Assembly: GCF_004570875.1 (NCBI RefSeq)
Contig: NZ_SPQK01000013.1
Coordinates: 1-64,000, forward strand
Direction: 5' to 3'
Source of the DNA: Blastococcus sp. CT_GayMR16
Lineage (GTDB): Bacteria; Actinomycetota; Actinomycetes; Mycobacteriales; Geodermatophilaceae
Length of the DNA stretch: 64,000 nucleotides
This document shows, piece after piece, positions 61,447 through 64,000 of this stretch. The position numbers and the translations under genes were made by a program. The notes below the pieces were generated by a model that was given only the letters and a program-made list of their open reading frames with translations, did not search any database and had not been told where the DNA came from. The stretch's first letter is position 1. The number at the start of each line of letters is the position of its first letter.

Positions 61447-62895
61447 ATGAGCCTCACCGAGCTCCACGACGAGCCTGAGTTCACCTCCGTCGCATTCGAG
61501 GACGACGTCCTCGACACCTTGGCCCCGGCGATCCCGGCGGCCGACGTCGACGACCTCCGCAGCCAGGTCCACGGTCCCGTTTACGCCGCCGGTGACGACG
61601 GGCTGGCCACGGAGGTGGACACCTGGAACATCGCCATCCAGCACACCCCCGCCGTCGCGGTCGGGGCCACCTGCGCTGCCGACGTCGCCGCCGCGGTCTC
61701 CTGGGCGGTCGCCCACGACCTTCGAGTCGCCGTCCAGGCCACCGGCCACGGCCCGGTCCGCAACGCCGCCGGCTCCCTGATGATCACCACCCGCCGGATG
61801 CAGGGCCTGCACATCGACCCCGACCGGCGCATCGCCCGCGTCGAGGCAGGCGTCCGGTGGATCCGCGTCATGGAGGCCGCCGCCGAGTTCGGGCTGGCCG
61901 GGCTGTGCGGTTCGTCGTCCGACGTCGGGGTCGTGGGCTACACCCTCGGTGGTGGCATGGGCTCCCTCGGGCGCCTGCACGGTTTCGCGGCCGACCACGT
62001 GACCGCCGTCGAGATCGTCACCGCCGACGGTCGGATGCACCGCATCTGCGCCGACTCCGAGCCCGAGCTGTTCTGGGCCGTCCGCGGCGGCAAGGGCAAC
62101 TTCGGCATCGTCACGGCGCTGGAGTTCGAGCTGATCCCGGTGACCTCGCTGTTCGGCGGCGGCATCTTCTTCGACGGCGACGACGCCCCCGCGCTGCTGC
62201 ACCGGTTCCGTCAGTGGGCGCCCATGCTGCCGGAGGAGGTCAGCACGTCGATCGCGATCCTGCGGATCCCCGACATGGAGGAGCTGCCTCCGCCGCTGCG
62301 CGGGCAGACCGCCGTCCACCTGCGGTTCGCCTACGCGGGCGACGACCACGCCGAGGCCGAGCGCCTGCTCTCGCCGATGAAGGCCGCCGGCACGATCCTG
62401 CTCGGCTTCGTCGGCCCGATGCGGACCGACGAGATGGACGGCATCCACATGGACCCGAAGGAGCCCATGCCCGGCTGGGAGAAGGGGATGCTGCTCAGCG
62501 AACTGACCGAGGACGCCGTTGACGTGCTCCTGGCGACCGCGGGCCCGCAGCTGGACATTCCGCTGATCATGGCCGAGGTCCGCCTCATGGGTGGCGCGCT
62601 GAGTCGTCCGGCGAAGGTGCCCAACGCCGTCCCCGGTCGCAGCGGCGCCTTCTCCGTCCTGGTCCTCGGCCCGGGGATCCCCGAGCTGGCCCAGGTCGTG
62701 CCGGCCATCGGCAGGGGCGTGCTGGCTGCGCTCGCCCCGTGGAAGGCGCCGGAGTCGATGATCAACTTCCTTGGTGACGTGTCCGGGCCGGACGAGGTCG
62801 CCGCGGCCTACCCGCCGGCCACCCGGCAGCGGCTGAGGGAGCTCAAGCACGGGGTCGACCCGGGCGGCGTCTTCACCTTCGGCTACGCGCTCTGA
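61447..62895 (+). CDS. FAD-linked oxidase, berberine-bridge-enzyme-like
   Basis: A 482-residue flavoprotein. The PCMH-type FAD domain is about residues 55-235: VAVQATGHGPVRNAAGSLMITTRRM holds the region where BBE enzymes attach FAD to His, and GGGMGSLGRLHGFAADHVTAVEIV follows. The C-terminal BBE motif is present as PPATRQRLRELKHGVDPGGVFTFGYAL (in parts). Members oxidise sugars, alcohols or natural products. ATG 61447 has AGAGGAAG upstream. It is divergent from the SARP regulator, a possible controller. Confidence 0.85.
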   Translation: MSLTELHDEPEFTSVAFEDDVLDTLAPAIPAADVDDLRSQVHGPVYAAGDDGLATEVDTWNIAIQHTPAVAVGATCAADVAAAVSWAVAHDLRVAVQATGHGPVRNAAGSLMITTRRMQGLHIDPDRRIARVEAGVRWIRVMEAAAEFGLAGLCGSSSDVGVVGYTLGGGMGSLGRLHGFAADHVTAVEIVTADGRMHRICADSEPELFWAVRGGKGNFGIVTALEFELIPVTSLFGGGIFFDGDDAPALLHRFRQWAPMLPEEVSTSIAILRIPDMEELPPPLRGQTAVHLRFAYAGDDHAEAERLLSPMKAAGTILLGFVGPMRTDEMDGIHMDPKEPMPGWEKGMLLSELTEDAVDVLLATAGPQLDIPLIMAEVRLMGGALSRPAKVPNAVPGRSGAFSVLVLGPGIPELAQVVPAIGRGVLAALAPWKAPESMINFLGDVSGPDEVAAAYPPATRQRLRELKHGVDPGGVFTFGYAL

Positions 62896-62898
62896 GAT

Positions 62899-62981
62899 GT
62901 TGATCAGGAGACCTGATCAACGGGGGTCCTGGCTCACCGCTGATCGTGAGCCAGGACCCTTAACGATCAGGTGACCTGATC
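62899..62981. terminator. three tandem hairpins between convergent genes
   Basis: First: 10-bp perfect stem 62899-62908 with 62912-62921. Second: 14-bp perfect stem 62924-62937 with 62946-62959, followed by TT. Third: GATCAGGT (62965-62972) with ACCTGATC (62974-62981). The first and third share a 17-base near-identical palindrome. Together they give strong termination in both directions. Confidence 0.8.
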
Positions 62982-62991
62982 ATTGGGAGAA

Positions 62992-64000
62992 CTACTCGGG
63001 GAGCAGGACGCCGGGGTTGCAGATGCCCTTCGGGTCCAGCCGCTCCTTGACCGCGCGCAGCACCTCGACGCCGAGCGGCCCGACCTCCCGGTCCATCCAG
63101 GGCCGGTGGTCGGCGCCGACGGCGTGGTGGTGGGTGAGCGTGCCGCCGGCGCCCAGCAGCGCGTCGGTGGCCGCCCGCTTGGCGCTCAGCCACTGCTGGA
63201 TGGGCAGGTCGTCGTCGCGGTCGGCCAGCACCGTCACGTAGAGCGAGGCGCCGGTGGGGTAGCCGTGCGACACGTGGCTCATGATCAGCGGCCGCCGTCC
63301 GTCGCGGGTCAGCGTCTCCCGCAGGGCCCGGCGGACGGCGTCGTAGACCGTGGGCAGCTTCGACCAGGTCGCCGCCGTCTCCAGCGTCTCCACGAGCAGG
63401 CCGGCGTCCAGCAGCTTGTCCCGCAGGTACGGGGCGGCGAACCGGTGGCTCTTCCACGACTCGCCCACGCGGCGGCCCAGCCGGATTGCCCCGCCGTCCC
63501 GCAGGAGCGATGCGGCAGCCTTCCGCCGGGCCCGGACCAGGGACGGCAGCCCCTCCCAGCCCAGCACGAGCAGGCACCCGTCCCCGTGACCCCGGGTCCG
63601 CAGGGTGCCCCGGAGCGCACGGGCACCCGTGCCGGAGGCCATGAGCAGGTTGGCGCGGGTCTCGTCGGTGTCGGAGAGCCGCACGATGTCGGGCAGCAGG
63701 TCGTGTCGCGCCAGGTGCTGGAGCGCGGCGAGCCCGGCCGGCCACGAGCGGAACGACCAGCCCTCGTAGGAGCAGCTCGTCGGCTTCGGCCGGACCCGGA
63801 GCGTCAGTTCGGTGATCACCCCGAGCGTGCCCTCGGAGCCCAGGGCGAGGCCGAGCAGGTCGGGGCCGGCGGCGGTCGCCGGTGGGTGGCCCAGCTCCAG
63901 CACTCCGGACGGCGTGGCGAGGGTCAGCCCGGTGACGAGCTCGTCGAAGCGGCCGACACCGGTCGAGTTCTGGCCGGCCGAGCGGGTCGCGGCGTACCCG
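62992..64000 (-). CDS. alkyl-DHAP-synthase-like FAD-binding oxidase (5' end off window)
   Basis: At least 335 residues of a longer protein; the frame stays open to the right edge, so the N-terminus is missing. AATRSAGQNSTGVGRFDELV and LGLALGSEGTLGVITELTLRV form the PCMH FAD domain, while RPLIMSHVSHGYPTGASLYVTV and the triple-His THHHAVGADHRPWM match alkyldihydroxyacetonephosphate synthase-type enzymes. The end, RLDPKGICNPGVLLPE, is typical. In actinobacteria these may act in ether-lipid or hydroxy-acid chemistry. Confidence 0.85.
   Translation of the reverse strand, partial: GYAATRSAGQNSTGVGRFDELVTGLTLATPSGVLELGHPPATAAGPDLLGLALGSEGTLGVITELTLRVRPKPTSCSYEGWSFRSWPAGLAALQHLARHDLLPDIVRLSDTDETRANLLMASGTGARALRGTLRTRGHGDGCLLVLGWEGLPSLVRARRKAAASLLRDGGAIRLGRRVGESWKSHRFAAPYLRDKLLDAGLLVETLETAATWSKLPTVYDAVRRALRETLTRDGRRPLIMSHVSHGYPTGASLYVTVLADRDDDLPIQQWLSAKRAATDALLGAGGTLTHHHAVGADHRPWMDREVGPLGVEVLRAVKERLDPKGICNPGVLLPE

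Overview
The window is high-GC actinobacterial DNA. The reasons are very high G+C, many GTG starts, tightly overlapping operons, an ECF sigma factor with a RskA-like anti-sigma, a SARP regulator, DUF5926 and DUF4333 proteins, an ergothioneine enzyme and a ureABCFGD urease order. The gene mix fits the Geodermatophilaceae (Blastococcus, Geodermatophilus, Modestobacter), but that placement is inference. The left edge is a 5S rRNA with its terminator, so an rRNA operon ends here. I see no phage, integrase, insertion sequence or CRISPR array.

Layout. (1) 0.3-2.3 kb: a minus-strand GntR/ABC-ATPase/membrane-protein operon behind a strong palindromic operator. (2) 2.4-11.3 kb: a nitrogen-salvage block with urease (ureABCFGD, no ureE), allantoinase, allantoicase and an 8-oxoguanine-type deaminase. 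Together these could take ureides to urea and then to ammonia and CO2. (3) 11.3-17.3 kb: an egtE-like lyase without other egt genes, an ECF sigma/anti-sigma pair, DUF309 and SRPBCC proteins, malic enzyme and an Fpg/Nei glycosylase. (4) 17.4-25.8 kb: HAD and metallo-beta-lactamase hydrolases, a MacB-like ABC exporter, a (GGTC)n tandem repeat, two small membrane proteins and a NarL-type two-component system. (5) 25.8-31.8 kb: a Rieske oxygenase, DUF485/ActP acetate-type symporter, a saccharopine-dehydrogenase-like reductase and an orphan MutL/GlmL protein. (6) 31.9-35.4 kb: a compositionally odd TRADD-N-associated 2-TM-type membrane protein, a PH-domain pair and a rhodanese.

(7) 35.4-41.4 kb: a module of a secreted DUF4331 protein, a class F sortase, a TPR membrane protein and a NicO-type Ni/Co transporter with a His-rich loop. 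Upstream are repeated motifs and the first gene ends in a non-canonical sorting-like tail. I consider this the most interesting candidate system. (8) 41.4-48.3 kb: an acyl-CoA ligase, an AlkD-like repair protein, a vWA-SGNH fusion, a PASTA-repeat protein and a secreted unknown. (9) 48.3-53.5 kb: an HxlR regulator divergent from SDR/TMEM175/hydrolase genes, then a P450 and DUF5926. (10) 53.5-64 kb: TetR plus an SMR exporter under twin palindromes, an Excalibur protein with an LAYTG sorting signal, arginine deiminase, an SDR, a very large SARP-ATPase-TPR regulator, an FAD oxidase and, at the right edge, a partial alkyl-DHAP-synthase-like FAD enzyme.

Regulatory layout is readable in places. Several isolated genes have a TAnnnT box 6-7 nt before the start codon, as in leaderless transcripts. 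Many convergent gene pairs are separated by perfect hairpins, and a GC-rich intergenic element ending in GGGGTCCTT occurs three times.
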